Shown: positions 1 to 10,959 of the stretch, in pieces
How positions within the stretch are numbered: the first letter of the stretch is position 1
Layout: the number at the start of each line of letters is the position of its first letter
Assembly: GCA_036346355.1 (NCBI GenBank)
Contig: CM070584.1
Span: forward strand, 53,217,097-53,281,096
Direction: 5' to 3'
From: Rhipidocladum racemiflorum
Taxonomy: Eukaryota > Streptophyta > Magnoliopsida > Poales > Poaceae
Length of the DNA stretch: 64,000 nucleotides
Made by a program: the position numbers and the translations under genes
Notes under the pieces: generated by a model
What the model was told of the DNA's origin: nothing
Database searches by the model: none
The model's input: the letters and a program-made list of their open reading frames with translations, nothing else

Positions 1-246
1 CCTGGCCTTGAATAGCAGTATCTTCCCATGTGATCAGAGCTCTAGCTCGCCGTGCAACCAACCAAAGCTCGACAACCGATGCAACGACAAGCACCTGCAG
101 GCGCTAATTATTATAGCCATTAGCCAAAACAAGGCAAGTTCACATGCTAAAATTAAGCTTACGCTTCCTGGAAAATTAAGTTCGCTAATTAAGACCTGTG
201 ATTACTTGGGAGTAGTTAATTAGCTTAGATAGTAGTCTCAGTTCAA

Positions 247-292
<46 letters not shown>

Positions 293-1851
293 ATCATTCA
301 TGGCCCCATCCTTGAAACGGCAACGTCCACGTCGACTGCACCGAACATTTGTAAGTAGCTTTCATTTGACCTACGCTGTTAATTGTGTTTTTTTGTCTCT
401 AATTTCATTCTTAGGATCCAATCGGGACTGTAAATTCTCTGACCTTGGTGGAGTTTGATGTAAGCCATGCATGTGTTACTGACTCATCGTCGCAAAGTTG
501 TGCGATCAGGATAGTCAAATTCAAAGAATTAGGTAAGGAATAAAGGGCATAACGTGAACTCTAGGGGATCTCAACCTGGAATTAATTATAGCTAGCTTCC
601 ATACAAAAAAAACTAATTACAAGTAAGTCAAGTGTGAAAACTTATCAAGCAAGTAATTTAGTAGTCAGTCATTTCCTACACTAATTACAAGTACGTTCAC
701 TGCAAGTCAGTCAGTCATTTCAATTCCTGTTATACAACGTCGACGGTGTGAAGTTCGGAGTACTTTCCTTTCCTCCACTGATGAATCGTGTACCATATAA
801 TCAGTCAAGGCCGGCCTAAAACAAAGTAAGTGCCATTTAATCAATGTCACACCACATGTTATGAGTCATGCGTGACACGATCAGCTGTCGATTTGACGAA
901 GTATGACGACCTGGGTAATCAGCTCTCTCTCTCTCTCCCTCTAGATCTCCTGACTATAATTACACTCCAGTCTTGGCTCGATCCGTCTGTACTTGCGACC
1001 ATAATTACACTCCAGTCTATAATCTATCTATACTTTGCCGTCCAATGGAAAGGACGTCGCAGCAATTAACGCTGACGCTGCTCTATTGACTTCTTGAGAT
1101 GTTGCTCACCTTCTCCGGCGGTCCAGCCTACTTAAATTACTAGCTTTCCGGCCTGAATGAATTACTCGATTTTTTTTAAAGGTACATAATTATTAAAGCA
1201 TAAATGAAAGATAGATAATAATTATTTATTCTTTTGTTTGCTTCAAGATTTATACAACTTGTATTGTGAGAAAAAGCATACAAACACCTCTTACTTCCAA
1301 ACATTACAAGCAGCAACTACGCGCGAGCATGCATATAAAATACATGTTCTATCTAGACTTGGGCATTGGCCGGTGTCCGGGCCGACATGGGTCCTATGGA
1401 TTATGGGTCTAGATCATGCTGGGTTAGGTCCAGTCCAGTTGGATGGTTGTAAAGAAAGGAAAGGAGTTGGGGACCAGCATAGCATCTATTGTCATAGTTG
1501 CGAGGACAGAGTTCAGCTCGGTCAAAGACGAGAAAGACGCTAGCGTCAGGGAAAAAGCATGTATGGTGGTTGGGGATGACGACGACATGGTGTGGGAAGG
1601 CCAGATCTAGCAGCGGCATGGTCGAAGATCACTAGATCCAGCGGCGCCATTATCTTCTTCCTCTCCGGTCACCATTGTCTTCTTCCTTAGGATGTTTGGT
1701 GAAGCTGGTGGCAAGGTGCTACAAAGCCGTATTCGACAGCGGTGTGACCGAAGGCCGCTGGATCTAACACCGAGATGGCGGGGGACGATGAGGAGGGGAT
1801 GGTGTGGGGCGACAGCGGGAGGTGGTGGCGTTGGGGGGGGGAGGGGGAGGG

Positions 1852-1893
<42 letters not shown>

Positions 1894-2288
1894 GGAGGCG
1901 CGGGAAGATAGTGACTACGCCAAATGGGGAGGGGTAGTATTCGATGATGGTGGGTTAGACCGCTGGGGTAAGGTAGTTGATAATTAGCTAGGCTGTAGAT
2001 ATGATGTTATTTTTATGAAAGGATCGCTTTCTTACCAGGCTAGACCGCCCATTGTGCCAAGTTTCCAGGATCAGCATGACCCATCATTCGTACCATGTCG
2101 GCTTGCCCCAAACACGTCCATGCCATACTGGCCTGGCTATGCCAGGTACTATGGTGTCCTATGATAATTATACTATGTAAATTGTGAAAAAGAACTTCAT
2201 ATACATTCCTCGCATATTACTGATCTAATTATGGCATGTCTAGGACATTTACATAGGAGTTCAGTTAAGATACGAAGATGACCACATG
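1..2288. other. Gene-free flank with microsatellites
   Basis: I see no coding gene here. The stretch has a (TG)n(TA)n microsatellite at 246-292, a short CT tract near 922-940, and a GA tract at 1853-1889 preceded by a G-rich run. The 1370-2170 part has GC-rich segments near both ends (for example the gggccgacatggg region at 1380 and the ccatgtcggcttgcc region at 2093) that look like decayed ends of a DNA transposon, but I could not fix its borders. The short open frames over the GA tract are low-complexity. Confidence 0.6.
246..292. repeat. Compound (TG)n(TA)n microsatellite
   Basis: About ten TG units run directly into about twelve TA units. Useful only as a simple-sequence marker. Confidence 0.95.
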
Positions 2289-2559
2289 CAGGGGCGGACC
2301 CAAGGCCCGGCTAGCCCGGGCCCGGGCCCGGGCTCAACCCATGTAATAAACATTTAAATCTCATACTCACGCAACCTGGCAAGTACAATTTTCAAATCAG
2401 AAACGAAAATATAGAGCCTGAATCTACAAGCTTTACTAGCGTCTTGTAAAAACATCCTAAATTGTATAAAAAGTTAGCAACTAAAATTTAAATAGCTTTG
2501 AACTTGTTGTCCTTCTTTAAGTGTGCCCGGGCTCTAAAAAATTCCTGGGTCCGCCACTG
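2289..2559. mobile_element. Non-autonomous hAT-type element, 271 bp
   Basis: The ends are inverted: CAGGGGCGGACCCA on the left and TGGGTCCGCCACTG on the right. They are flanked by an exact 8-bp target duplication, ACCACATG, at 2281-2288 and 2560-2567. An 8-bp duplication with CAG/CTG ends and a GGCGGA core is the known pattern of hAT elements in grasses. No transposase is encoded, so mobility would depend on an enzyme from elsewhere. The perfect duplication suggests a fairly recent insertion. Confidence 0.85.
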
Positions 2560-2689
2560 ACCACATGGATGTACTTGGAATATATAATAGTTACAAATAA
2601 TGGAAGATGTTTAAATTAGAGGACATATCTATTTTTTTTTACTAGACAACATATGTATATATAGTCCAAACTTCAAAGCACCGGCTAGT

Positions 2690-2695
<6 letters not shown>

Positions 2696-2737
<42 letters not shown>

Positions 2738-2753
2738 GAGAGAGAGAGAGAGA
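2696..2753. repeat. (GT)n(AG)n microsatellite
   Basis: A GT tract up to about 2734 is followed by an AG tract to about 2753. It abuts the left end of the foldback element that follows. Confidence 0.95.
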
Positions 2754-3153
2754 GGATTGCTAGTGTACTATCGATAGTACAGATTCTCCGTGCTATAACG
2801 CTGTGTTTGCAAAATTCGAAGACGAAATTGTTGATCCAAACTGTGCATTATGTTCATCTCATTGAAATCTCACTACCCACCAAATTTTATATTTTTTGAA
2901 TTTTTTTCTCATATTTATTTTGTATTTTTCAAAACCAGCTTCATTGGACGGCCCACAACTAATTAGATCGTGGATTTTGAAAAATACAAAATAAATATGA
3001 GAAAAAATTCAAAAAATATAAAATTTGGTAGGTAGTGAGATTTCAATGAGATGAACATAATGCACGGTTTGGATCAACAATTTCGTCTTCGAATTTTGCA
3101 AACACAGCGCTATAGCACGAATGATCTGTACTATCGATAGTACACTAGCAATC

Positions 3154-3156
<3 letters not shown>
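2752..3156. mobile_element. Long foldback (inverted-repeat) element, 405 bp
   Basis: The left arm (2752 to about 2935) is repeated as its reverse complement in the right arm (about 2970-3156), with a loop of only about 35 bases holding the only unpaired sequence. The outermost bases read GAGGATTGC and GCAATCCTC. Each arm holds the perfect 16-bp palindrome GTACTATCGATAGTAC (2765-2780 and 3128-3143). This is the form of a foldback MITE. It sits between a GT/AG and an AT microsatellite, so no target duplication can be read. A transcript through it would fold into a near-perfect hairpin of about 180 bp. Confidence 0.8.
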
Positions 3157-3218
<62 letters not shown>

Positions 3219-3245
3219 GTATGTGTGTGTGTGTATGTGTGTATG
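3157..3245. repeat. (AT)n(GTAT)n(GT)n microsatellite
   Basis: About 25 AT units to 3206 pass into GTAT and then GT units. The tract begins exactly at the right end of the foldback element. Confidence 0.95.
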
Positions 3246-3639
3246 TAGTTATAGGGAATTTGCAAGCAAATTTCCAATTCAAACTAGCCATTTCATTATG
3301 TAAAAAACAAAACTAGTATCTGGCAAATATAAAAGAAAATAAGGGAATTTTCTAACTCATAGCAAAAAATTCCGTTTCTTTCCACCAGTTGAGTATATCG
3401 GAACCCAGGCTCCCCTATGGAACTTACGAAAGGTAAAAACAAGAGAGTACAACTAAGTAGATACTTTATTATCGTAGACAAAAAAGAATCTTGCAGGAAT
3501 CAATTTGATGTGTATTGGGGCATGCAGTGATGAGGACATCCTAGTCCTAGGGCAAGAACTATATAACACAGGTTAATCTTCTCCTTCGTTAATTTTCTTT
3601 TTCAAATGAGAATTGTATGCTACATAATAGTGAGTGTTT
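3246..3639. other. No recognisable feature
   Basis: AT-rich DNA between the microsatellite and the LTR remnant. I see no gene, repeat border or RNA here. Confidence 0.5.
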
Positions 3640-6360
3640 ACTTATTATTAAGTATGAAAGGATCGAAGAAATTTCAAAGGAGATCGCGGGAAACGTAACC
3701 GACCCGCTACACATGAACGGTAACCGACTCGCTATGTGTGAACAGTAACCAGACCCGTTATGCCACAGTACATACCCGTTATGTGCTACAGTGTTTGATT
3801 TCGATGCGCTACAATAACAGATCGTTTTTATGTTTCACTCTATAGATATTTGTCAAGTCCCCAAGTTCGAAAAGTGCTGGGACATCCGGAGTATCCGGAT
3901 CTACATCCGGAGTGTCCGGATCCAACCCGAAATGTCCGGATAAATGTCCGGAGTATCCGGATTGGGCTGATGGCGCCCCAACCGGAGTGTCGGACTGAAT
4001 GTCGGAGTGTCCGGTTGATCAGATTGAAGACCCCAACCCGAGTCTCGGGTTGAGCGTCCGGAGAGTCCGGATGGTGCGGGATTTTGTATAAAAGTCCCGT
4101 TTCTTGACTCCCCCACCTCATTTCTTCTCCCCATTTGGTTCCCCACCCGTGTGAGCTCGTTCCTCCACCCTAGCTCCTCTCCGGCGAGCTTCCACCGGCC
4201 GGTGACCCTCCCGTGGCTCCTCCCCGGCGGCTCCTCCATCCCCGGGAACTCCTCCTCAAGCCGGCATCCTCCATCCTCCACCCGGCATTGCTTCTCCTCC
4301 ATCTTCCTTGGAGGTAGGTCTCTCTCTTGGGAGTAGATTCGTGGAATTCTTGGGTTCTAGGGTCATCAATAGTGGGAGTTAGAGCTTAGGTTTAGATTTG
4401 AAGTTTCGGAGTTGAATCTTGAGCTCTAGGGTTTTGGGTGTAGTGATCCTAGGGTTAGTGTGGGGCATGGATTGATGAATGTGGGTGCTAGTGTGGTTGA
4501 TCGGGTAGTAGTAGCGCCGATCCAAGGGTCGTTTGGAGTTGGTTAGTGGTTTCATGGGCTAGTGTCGTTCCTCGTGGAGTTGGGTTAGCTATAAGCTTCT
4601 TCGGCCTTGCCACGTGTAGGAAAGTCATAGATCGGGTTCCCGTGATGCCGTTGGACTTGGCGGCACCTCGATCCGTCGAGTTATTGGGTAAAACTCGCCA
4701 GGTCCGAAGTGTCCGGACACCCCGTCCGGAGTGTCCGCTCTGCCCGGAGTATCCGGACCGAATGGGCCGGAGAGTCCGGATTGTCGGAGTCGGATCAAAT
4801 ACCCGAACTGTCCGGGTTAGGCTGGTCTGTCCAGTTGAGTCGAGTTGTCCGGTTGCGTTATTTCTTCGGGGTTTTTCAGTTGTACTTCGTTCATATGCAT
4901 TGCATGCATTTTAATTGTGCATTGTACTCGTGTAGAGAACGATCCATGGCGGCCAGCGTGGCCGTGGTTGAGGGAGTTGCCGACGGGCAAATCATTTGTC
5001 GATCCACCAGCCAGAAGAACAAGGCAAGCACCTATGCATCTTGAACCTATATTAATTGTATTTTTGTGAATAAACTGCTTAATTGGTGAAATAAGTCTGC
5101 ATTAGGAGTTGAATTGGGTTAGGGTTAGATCCTATTTGCTGCACATTCGTCCCTTGGATTTGTGAATACTACGTTGGAAAAAGTATGGGTATTAAATAAG
5201 TCCGCTTAGAATTGCTTAGAGGTCGGGAATTGGGCCAAGTGGCGGAAGGTTCCGTCGCTTGAGGTCGTTACCTTATCTATGATAAAAAGAGTGGGCATGG
5301 ATGGGTAGTTGGAAAAGAATAAAATGAATTGGAGACCGGGCGGGAAGGTTGGGACATTGGGTAAGGAGACCCGATGTGGTAGTTCCCGTCTGAGTCGATT
5401 AAGGACCGATTCGATGGTTGCCCTTTGATTGAGCACACCCCGGTTGGTCGCATGCCCGATTATGGTACGGTAAGCCACTCTTTCTCTCATACGGAATCGA
5501 TGGACCGTAACTTCCTGTGGTTGGACGTGGTTGAGGGCGAGGCTTAGGCCGACTCTCGAGCGCCAAGCCGGGCTTGGGGCTGCTCGAGGGGGTGCTAGGT
5601 TTTCGGGCCACAGGAGGACGCTTCAGCGATTGGGTATGATTGGGAGGGGGTTGACACTAGGCCCTTGTGGTAAGTGTCGTGCGATCAATGCTTCCCTGCA
5701 GGGTTAAATAAGCGATTCGAATTGCCGCGCTCTCGGATATGAGCAAGCTCTTTCATCGCCCAGTCACGTAGTAAGAACTTGAACCGAGGTTCGCCGTCGA
5801 GCTTGAGCCCAAATAAATTGGTGATGAGATTAATTGTTGTAAACTAATGATTGCAACTTCATGTTCAGAAGTAGGCGCCGTTACAACTGCTTAATTGTGA
5901 ATTGAGTAGTTAGGTAATTAATGTAACAAATGTTAAGCTTTCTGCACTTTTACCTTCAGCCTGGTTTTTGCTACATCCAAATGCATGTCCTTTGGAGTCG
6001 GTCATATATGGACCACGGGTAAGACTTGCGAGTACCTTCCGTACTCAGGCTTCTGCTTTGTGGTTTTGCAGGTGAGGATCCAGAGGGGTGTGAGTTCTGC
6101 CCCTACTGCCTATCGGTGACCGGGCGGGGCACCGAGTAGAGGCCGTTGCGCGTGTGCGCCCGGAGGTGTTCAGGGCATGACACTTCCGGGGTGTATTACT
6201 TTTGTTGCATAGGATAGTTGGCTTACTTTTGTGGCTGTTGCACTTTTATTTACGTATTGGAGCACATCGGCTCTTCGCTTCCTGTTTGTTGGTCGTCTTT
6301 GGGCTTCCGTGTGCCGTGTGTGTTTTGTTGCTTCCGCGTTTCGTGCGTCTCTGGTAGTGA
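3640..6360 (+). mobile_element. Old chromovirus-type LTR remnant
   Basis: This stretch follows the same plan as the LTRs of element A at 16190 and 24314, with more divergence. From 3830 there is the same caagttcgaaaagt lead-in, then a dense cluster of TCCGGA motifs (3867-4075), then TTTTGTATAAAAGTCCC with the TATA box, then a CT-rich leader, a cttggaggta splice-donor-like site, long stretches with gggttctaggg wording, and a second TCCGGA cluster (4700-4860). Near 6025 there is the acttgcgagtacc...gtactca wording also seen in the A LTRs at about 18965. Both outer borders are uncertain, and no internal region is attached. It is best read as a solo or truncated LTR. Confidence 0.65.
4087..4094 (+). 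promoter_or_regulatory. LTR TATA box
   Basis: TATAAAAG directly downstream of the first TCCGGA cluster, at the same relative place as in the two LTRs of element A (16651-16658 and 24772-24779). Confidence 0.6.
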
Positions 6361-6680
6361 GTTTGGGCCCGATGCCCCTTTGTGGGAACTGTTGTGATAT
6401 GACTTGGGAACCGGTATGTGGGGATCCTGGGCGAGTTTCGGATCGCATACCGGGGGAATACCGGGGTTGTTGTCAAGTCGTTGGACGTTCGTAGGGTGGT
6501 CTCCATTGGGCTTGGGTAATAGCATCAGGATCACCTCCGGTGATTTGTTGCTAGGATCCAAATCCGACAGGAACAACCGATCATCCAACAACTCGAGGAC
6601 GATCTGGGCGGCTCCTCTCACAATATTTCCATCTATTCCACTATAAAAACCAGATAATAAGATAGCTATTTGCATCTACT
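6361..6680. other. Unclassified, possible LTR promoter region
   Basis: I could not assign this stretch. It ends with a TATA-like CTATAAAAACC near 6640, followed within 50 bases by the repeat that has a second copy at 57.4 kb. That order (TATA, then a conserved leader) would fit the U3/R part of an unrecognised LTR. The minus-strand open frame across it resembles no family I know. Confidence 0.3.
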
Positions 6681-6689
6681 AGCGTTCTT

Positions 6690-6955
6690 CGCTTGTTCTT
6701 CCTCGCTGCATGCTTATAGAGAGGGGGAATTGGGCGACTTCTTCCAAATATCATTTTGCCTTTCCACTAGGAATTGAGAGATCGATATTCTCCACTCGGT
6801 ATCCGTGAAGTTTAACACGTGTGATTTTGGTGAATCAAAGAGTTGCAAGCCATTGCATCTGGCTGCGGAAGATCAACTAGTGTTCATCAAGAGAGCATGT
6901 GAGTATACTAATCTTACACCATGAAGATTGGGCAAACCCCGTATCACACAGGTCA
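6690..6955 (+). repeat. Dispersed repeat, copy 1 of 2 in window
   Basis: This segment reads closely like 57431-57690 in the same orientation: tgttcttcc, then a gcatag/gcttatag-agagg block, then ccgtgaagtttaa, agagttgcaagcc, ggatcaactagtgtt and catcaagagagcatgtgagtat in the same order. By eye three quarters or more of the bases agree. No long reading frame is shared. It may be the R/U5 part of an LTR or a fragment of another repeat; I do not recognise the family. Confidence 0.7.
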
Positions 6956-7596
6956 CCCTATTTATGCATATCTAAGATGTGGTAATTAATGCCACTGAGG
7001 CGCCTTTTGTCTTCACGCATGTGTCTTCGTTGAGTTTGAACTGTCGTGTCTCTCGGCTAATCGTCGTAAGTTGCTAGCTATGCTAGTAACTACTTTCACG
7101 TTATTCACGTGAGAAACTGCAATATCCTCCGACCAAATAAACTGATCATCATTACCCATAATTGGTCATATATAGTTGGTCGTTGTTGGCTTTTGACTAG
7201 TTTATTACTAAAGAGGATAAGGCTTTCTTTGAATCGTAATCATAGATATTACTGTTATGTTAAGTAAGCTCCCAATATATAAGTCCATTTTCTATAGGAA
7301 AATATTGACTCGATCAAGAATCATCATGCATGGTACATCACCTTGATGACTACCTCCAGAAATGTTAAAAGAATTTTTCGGTTGACTATTTGATGTCTAA
7401 CCTAAAATGGCCGAATTAGTTGAAACCCATTTTTTTGAGAATTATATAACACTTAGTAGATAGTTTGCACTGTATATTCCTTCTCTTAACTAATGTAAAC
7501 AACTTTAGTTATAACTACATATGTTAACTGCACAGAGAACTGTCCTATTTAGGGAGAGAAAATGAGGCATTTCATGATTCATGTCGAGAAAAGTTA
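6956..7596. other. No recognisable feature
   Basis: AT-rich intergenic DNA. I see no gene or repeat border before the Tourist-like element at 7597. Confidence 0.5.
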
Positions 7597-7823
7597 GGGA
7601 CTGTTTGTTTTTGTTTTGGATTCTCTAGAAGCTGATTCTGGATTCTGGTTCAAAGAAGCTAATTCTCTAAAAGCTGCAATCCAAAAGCACATGTAAAGTG
7701 GACTGTGGATTCTAGTGTATATAGGTGAACTAGATTATGAGAACCAATTTCTAGAATCAAGCTGTTTTTTTTATTCAGTTTTTGAAGCCAGAATCCATAA
7801 TCAAAAGGAAAACAAACATGCTC
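7597..7823. mobile_element. Tourist-like (PIF/Harbinger) MITE, 227 bp
   Basis: The ends are related inverted repeats: GGGACTGTTTGTTTTTG at the left and, read on the other strand, GAGCATGTTTGTTTTCC at the right. They are flanked by TTA at 7594-7596 and 7824-7826. A 3-bp TTA duplication with GGG...TGTTTGTTT ends is the Tourist/PIF-Harbinger pattern. No coding capacity. Confidence 0.8.
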
Positions 7824-8557
7824 TTAGGTCAGTCTGACCCTATAACTCTGCCGTGCATGCACGTACCCATGAAATCAAAAGAAACATTGATTAGATTTGA
7901 ATGTTGTGCACATTTGTTTCTAGAGATGAACTGTTGCAACATCCATCTCCATCAGTGAATGGTCCCGTTGACGATCAGTCAAGCATGCATGGTGCACCGA
8001 ACAAAACGGGCCATTGCCTGCTGCTAAACTGGCTGACGCAAATGCAATGTATTAGTTGCTACTTGCTATTGTTGTCAGCTGACGATAGCAATCTAGCTGC
8101 CGGACGGTACTGTTTGAATAACTGGCGCAAGAATCATTTCAGCATATAGTCCAAGATCTAGCTCGCTTTTGAGACTTTGGTCACTAGACCGGACTGTCAG
8201 TGCATATATTCAACACAGTTCATGACTATTGGACTGTGATATCAGACAATATTCATGACGAATGCATATCTTGACTATATCTTAAGAACGCCACATCTGG
8301 TCATTGTGACTGTCTTAAGACCTAATTATCTAGCACTAAATCAGATGCCACGATCGATAAAGTGGTCAAATTCCGAGAAAACAAGCTAACACATTCAACT
8401 TGCAGTTTATTGTGGGAATTGAACTTTGATCAATAAGCAACTAACCTACGTGTGTCACAAAATACATTTTGCCACCGTTACGAAAAAAATTACTCAATTT
8501 CTGATAGTGATATACTCTCTCGGTTCTCGGCACTTTTTACTAATATATATGTACTAG
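7824..8557. other. No recognisable feature
   Basis: Intergenic DNA between a Tourist-like and a hAT-type element. I see no gene. The short open frame at 7901-8149 has no recognisable product. Confidence 0.5.
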
Positions 8558-8611
8558 CAGGGGCGGAGCTGGGCCTCGGGCTACCGGGGCCTCGGCCCGA
8601 GGCCCAGCCGA

Positions 8612-8770
8612 ATGTTGCGTGTTGAACTTCAGGAATCGTATGTTGCGTTGGAGAGGGTCATCAGATCGTTGGCTGAGTTCTACTCCAAGGCTGGACCCTT
8701 CGCTTCGCTCTTACAGGATGTTAAAAACAAGGTCCTGGATGACCTCAACACCGCGGACGTCTATCTGTAG
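8612..8770 (+). CDS. Short ORF carried in hAT element (possible captured gene piece)
   Basis: An open frame of 52 codons runs from ATG at 8612 to TAG at 8768-8770, beginning 54 bases inside the left end of the hAT element. The predicted peptide starts MLRVELQESYVALERV and continues with a balanced mix of charged and hydrophobic residues (RSLAEFYSKAGPFASLL), suggesting amphipathic helices. It does not read like low-complexity or TIR sequence. I do not recognise a family. It may be an exon fragment picked up by the transposon, or a remnant of the transposon's own protein, or chance. Confidence 0.3.
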   Translation: MLRVELQESYVALERVIRSLAEFYSKAGPFASLLQDVKNKVLDDLNTADVYL

Positions 8771-9001
8771 AATTTTGCTTTGCAACATTGTTCTACGCTG
8801 CTACGAAAATTCTCAAACACAATTTTATTACGAAAAGTCTTTCAAAGCAGCAACCAAGTTAATTGATGAGAAAGACATGCATTAAGCAAACTTGTTAGCT
8901 ACTTAAGAGTGCTTCAAATTATGTCAGTTAATCATTCATGATAGTATAATTTTAAAACTATCCTGGCTAGTATAGTATTTGGCATTAGTTATTGTCGCTT
9001 A

Positions 9002-9485
9002 GAGCATCTCCAGCAGAGCCCCTAAACCTTAAAATAGGCAGTGTAGTAAAAAAAAATAGATCCAGCAGGATCCCAACTCAAGACCCTAAAATTAGGAGGC
9101 CCCTAAATTGGCCTCCTCAGCTCCAATTCCCAAGGACACAAGTACAACCCCTATTATTGAAGATAGGGAAATACATGAGAGGCTTCGAAAATTTTATCAC
9201 GTTTTGAAAATTTTAAATTTAAATTTGAAATATCATGTTTTTAAATTGTAAATGTTAATATGCTTATGTTTTATGTATTACAAATATTTTTTTATTGAAT
9301 TTTAGTTGTGTCAAATGAAGATGATACATAGCGGATATGTCAAAATAGGAGAACAAGTAAAATAGGGGCTGAGATTTAGGGAATGTTGCTGGACTTGTGC
9401 TCTGAAAATAGAGCCCCAAAAAATAAAGGGAGTCCCTAAATTCAAAATAGGGACCCTGTTTTAGGGGCCTTTGCTGGAGATGCTC
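9002..9485. mobile_element. PIF/Harbinger-like MITE nested in the hAT element
   Basis: The ends are inverted: GAGCATCTCCAGCAGAGCCCC on the left and GGGGCCTTTGCTGGAGATGCTC on the right (21 and 22 bases with a few mismatches). The left flank is TTA and the right flank TTG, consistent with a 3-bp duplication with one change. The GAGCATCTCCA end is common among grass Tourist-like elements. It interrupts the 8558-9530 element and is therefore younger. Confidence 0.7.
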
Positions 9486-9530
9486 TTGGTTTTCGGCCCG
9501 AGGCTTAGTAGAATCCTGGCTCCGCCACTG

Positions 9531-10959
9531 TGTACTAGGTAGAGTCACTGCGCTGCGTCGTGACATACGAAATTTGGTCTGAGATTATTTTTGGGAAAAA
9601 CGGTATAAGGATCTTAACATGATTTTGATTTTTTCGAGGGTTTAAAAAACATGCTAGCTAGGAGTCATCTCGAATTTACGGGCCCACGGTCCTTTTTGCA
9701 AAAAAAAAAAAAAAAAACGTTGGAGCATCCATCGGCGAATGTGCTAAACTATATGATCCTTTAAAAAAAAAAAGGAATAATCTGATATATGCCACTCCTC
9801 AATCTGAAAATTCGATGGCATGTGTAAAAAATGCCACTCAATGGCATGATTTTCAACATGCCATCGAATTTCTAATTCCTAGAGTGGCAAATATCCAAAT
9901 GCCCCTTAAAAAAAACATGAAAAGACTTAGATGTAGTTTTAATTTTTTCGAAAGACCTCCCCGCGAGGCCAGCTGAGGTGGCATGGCTAGGAGGCGCTCC
10001 AATCCTCTCGGCTTTAAGAGAGTAGATATGCCTAGAAATTCATATTTTGGATAATGTGACAAAATACCATTATTCTTTTACTTAGTATGTATACTTAGAT
10101 ACTGAGATGAAATTTTGAATTATTTTTTTATCTCCTTTCTCTAATGTGGATAGGGCAATAAATTTTAGCATAGTTTTCATATATATTTTGAGACTTTGTT
10201 AATAATATAATATACACACACACAAAGGTTTTGTATTTTAATGTCACAAACAAAAATAATTAGGTGAAAAAGTCAGGTAAACGGCCGATTAGCGTAATTT
10301 TGAACTCTATGCATGATAGCGTGCTATTGCTTTGCTAATATATAATGTGGGCAGTCTTAAGTCCTTTTTCCCAGCCCTGGCATGGAGCTAACCTCTCACT
10401 GTTGGAATTAATTCAAAATTAACTCACTGAAAGAAGTCAAAGATATGTTAAGTTGAGGATATGATACTTTAGTACTATATTGCTTAGCTTGGTGGAGTGA
10501 AACCAACTTATAAGAGGAGCTTCTTGATGGACTCTAGTATGAGTTGGTGGCAAGTCTAGAGGTACACATGGTTGGCCATGTAAGGCTATGTATGTACACA
10601 CGCGCGCATGCATGTTATCGTGTTAACCTTTTACTACGTGTACCGTCTATGCCATATCACCTTACTCGTTCTCGTATGGTTAGTTTGTTCGCCCGATCGT
10701 GAGATTCCAGGGGGCGGTTTCTAGAATCGTGGTAGTTCGATTTTTGTAGCGCAGAGGTTTTCGCGAGACTGTTTCTTGGGACCCGCCTTCGTATGGGAGA
10801 CGTAACTGTACGTGAAAGGTAGCAATGAACAAAACCGATCTCGTCTCATCTTCCTCTGGGCTTGTCAAATCCATCCCTTCTGACTTAAAATACCGAGAAG
10901 GTTCCATATGCATACAGTACACTAGTCCCATGATAAGTGGTTAGTACGCACAATTACAA
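9531..10959. other. AT-rich intergenic DNA with one hairpin
   Basis: No gene is seen. The stretch has poly(A) at 9699-9716, the hairpin described next, and otherwise unremarkable AT-rich DNA. From about 10660 the base composition changes towards that of the LTR remnant that follows; its exact border is not visible. Confidence 0.5.
9784..9896. repeat. Short hairpin, 113 bp
   Basis: About 39 bases at 9784-9822 (starting gatatatgccactc, ending attcgatggcatg) reappear as an imperfect reverse complement at 9858-9896, around a loop of about 35 bases. This could be a tiny MITE or a small-RNA hairpin. No target duplication is evident. Confidence 0.55.

Larger units (their letters stand above)
8558..9530. 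mobile_element. Non-autonomous hAT-type element, 973 bp
   Basis: The left end is CAGGGGCGGAGCTGGGCC and the right end GAATCCTGGCTCCGCCACTG. They are flanked by an exact 8-bp duplication TGTACTAG at 8550-8557 and 9531-9538. The TIRs share the CAGNGGCGGAGC core with the 2289 element, but the interior is different. A small PIF-type element (9002-9485) has jumped into it. A 52-codon open frame lies just inside the left end. No hAT transposase is seen. Confidence 0.85.

Noticed and set aside
1692..1987. Open frames across the GA tract
   Set aside because: Simple repeat coding for Glu/Arg runs, no support as a gene.
3840..4336. Open frames with repeated Pro/Glu/Cys residues
   Set aside because: Translations of the TCCGGA motif cluster and CT-rich leader of an LTR.
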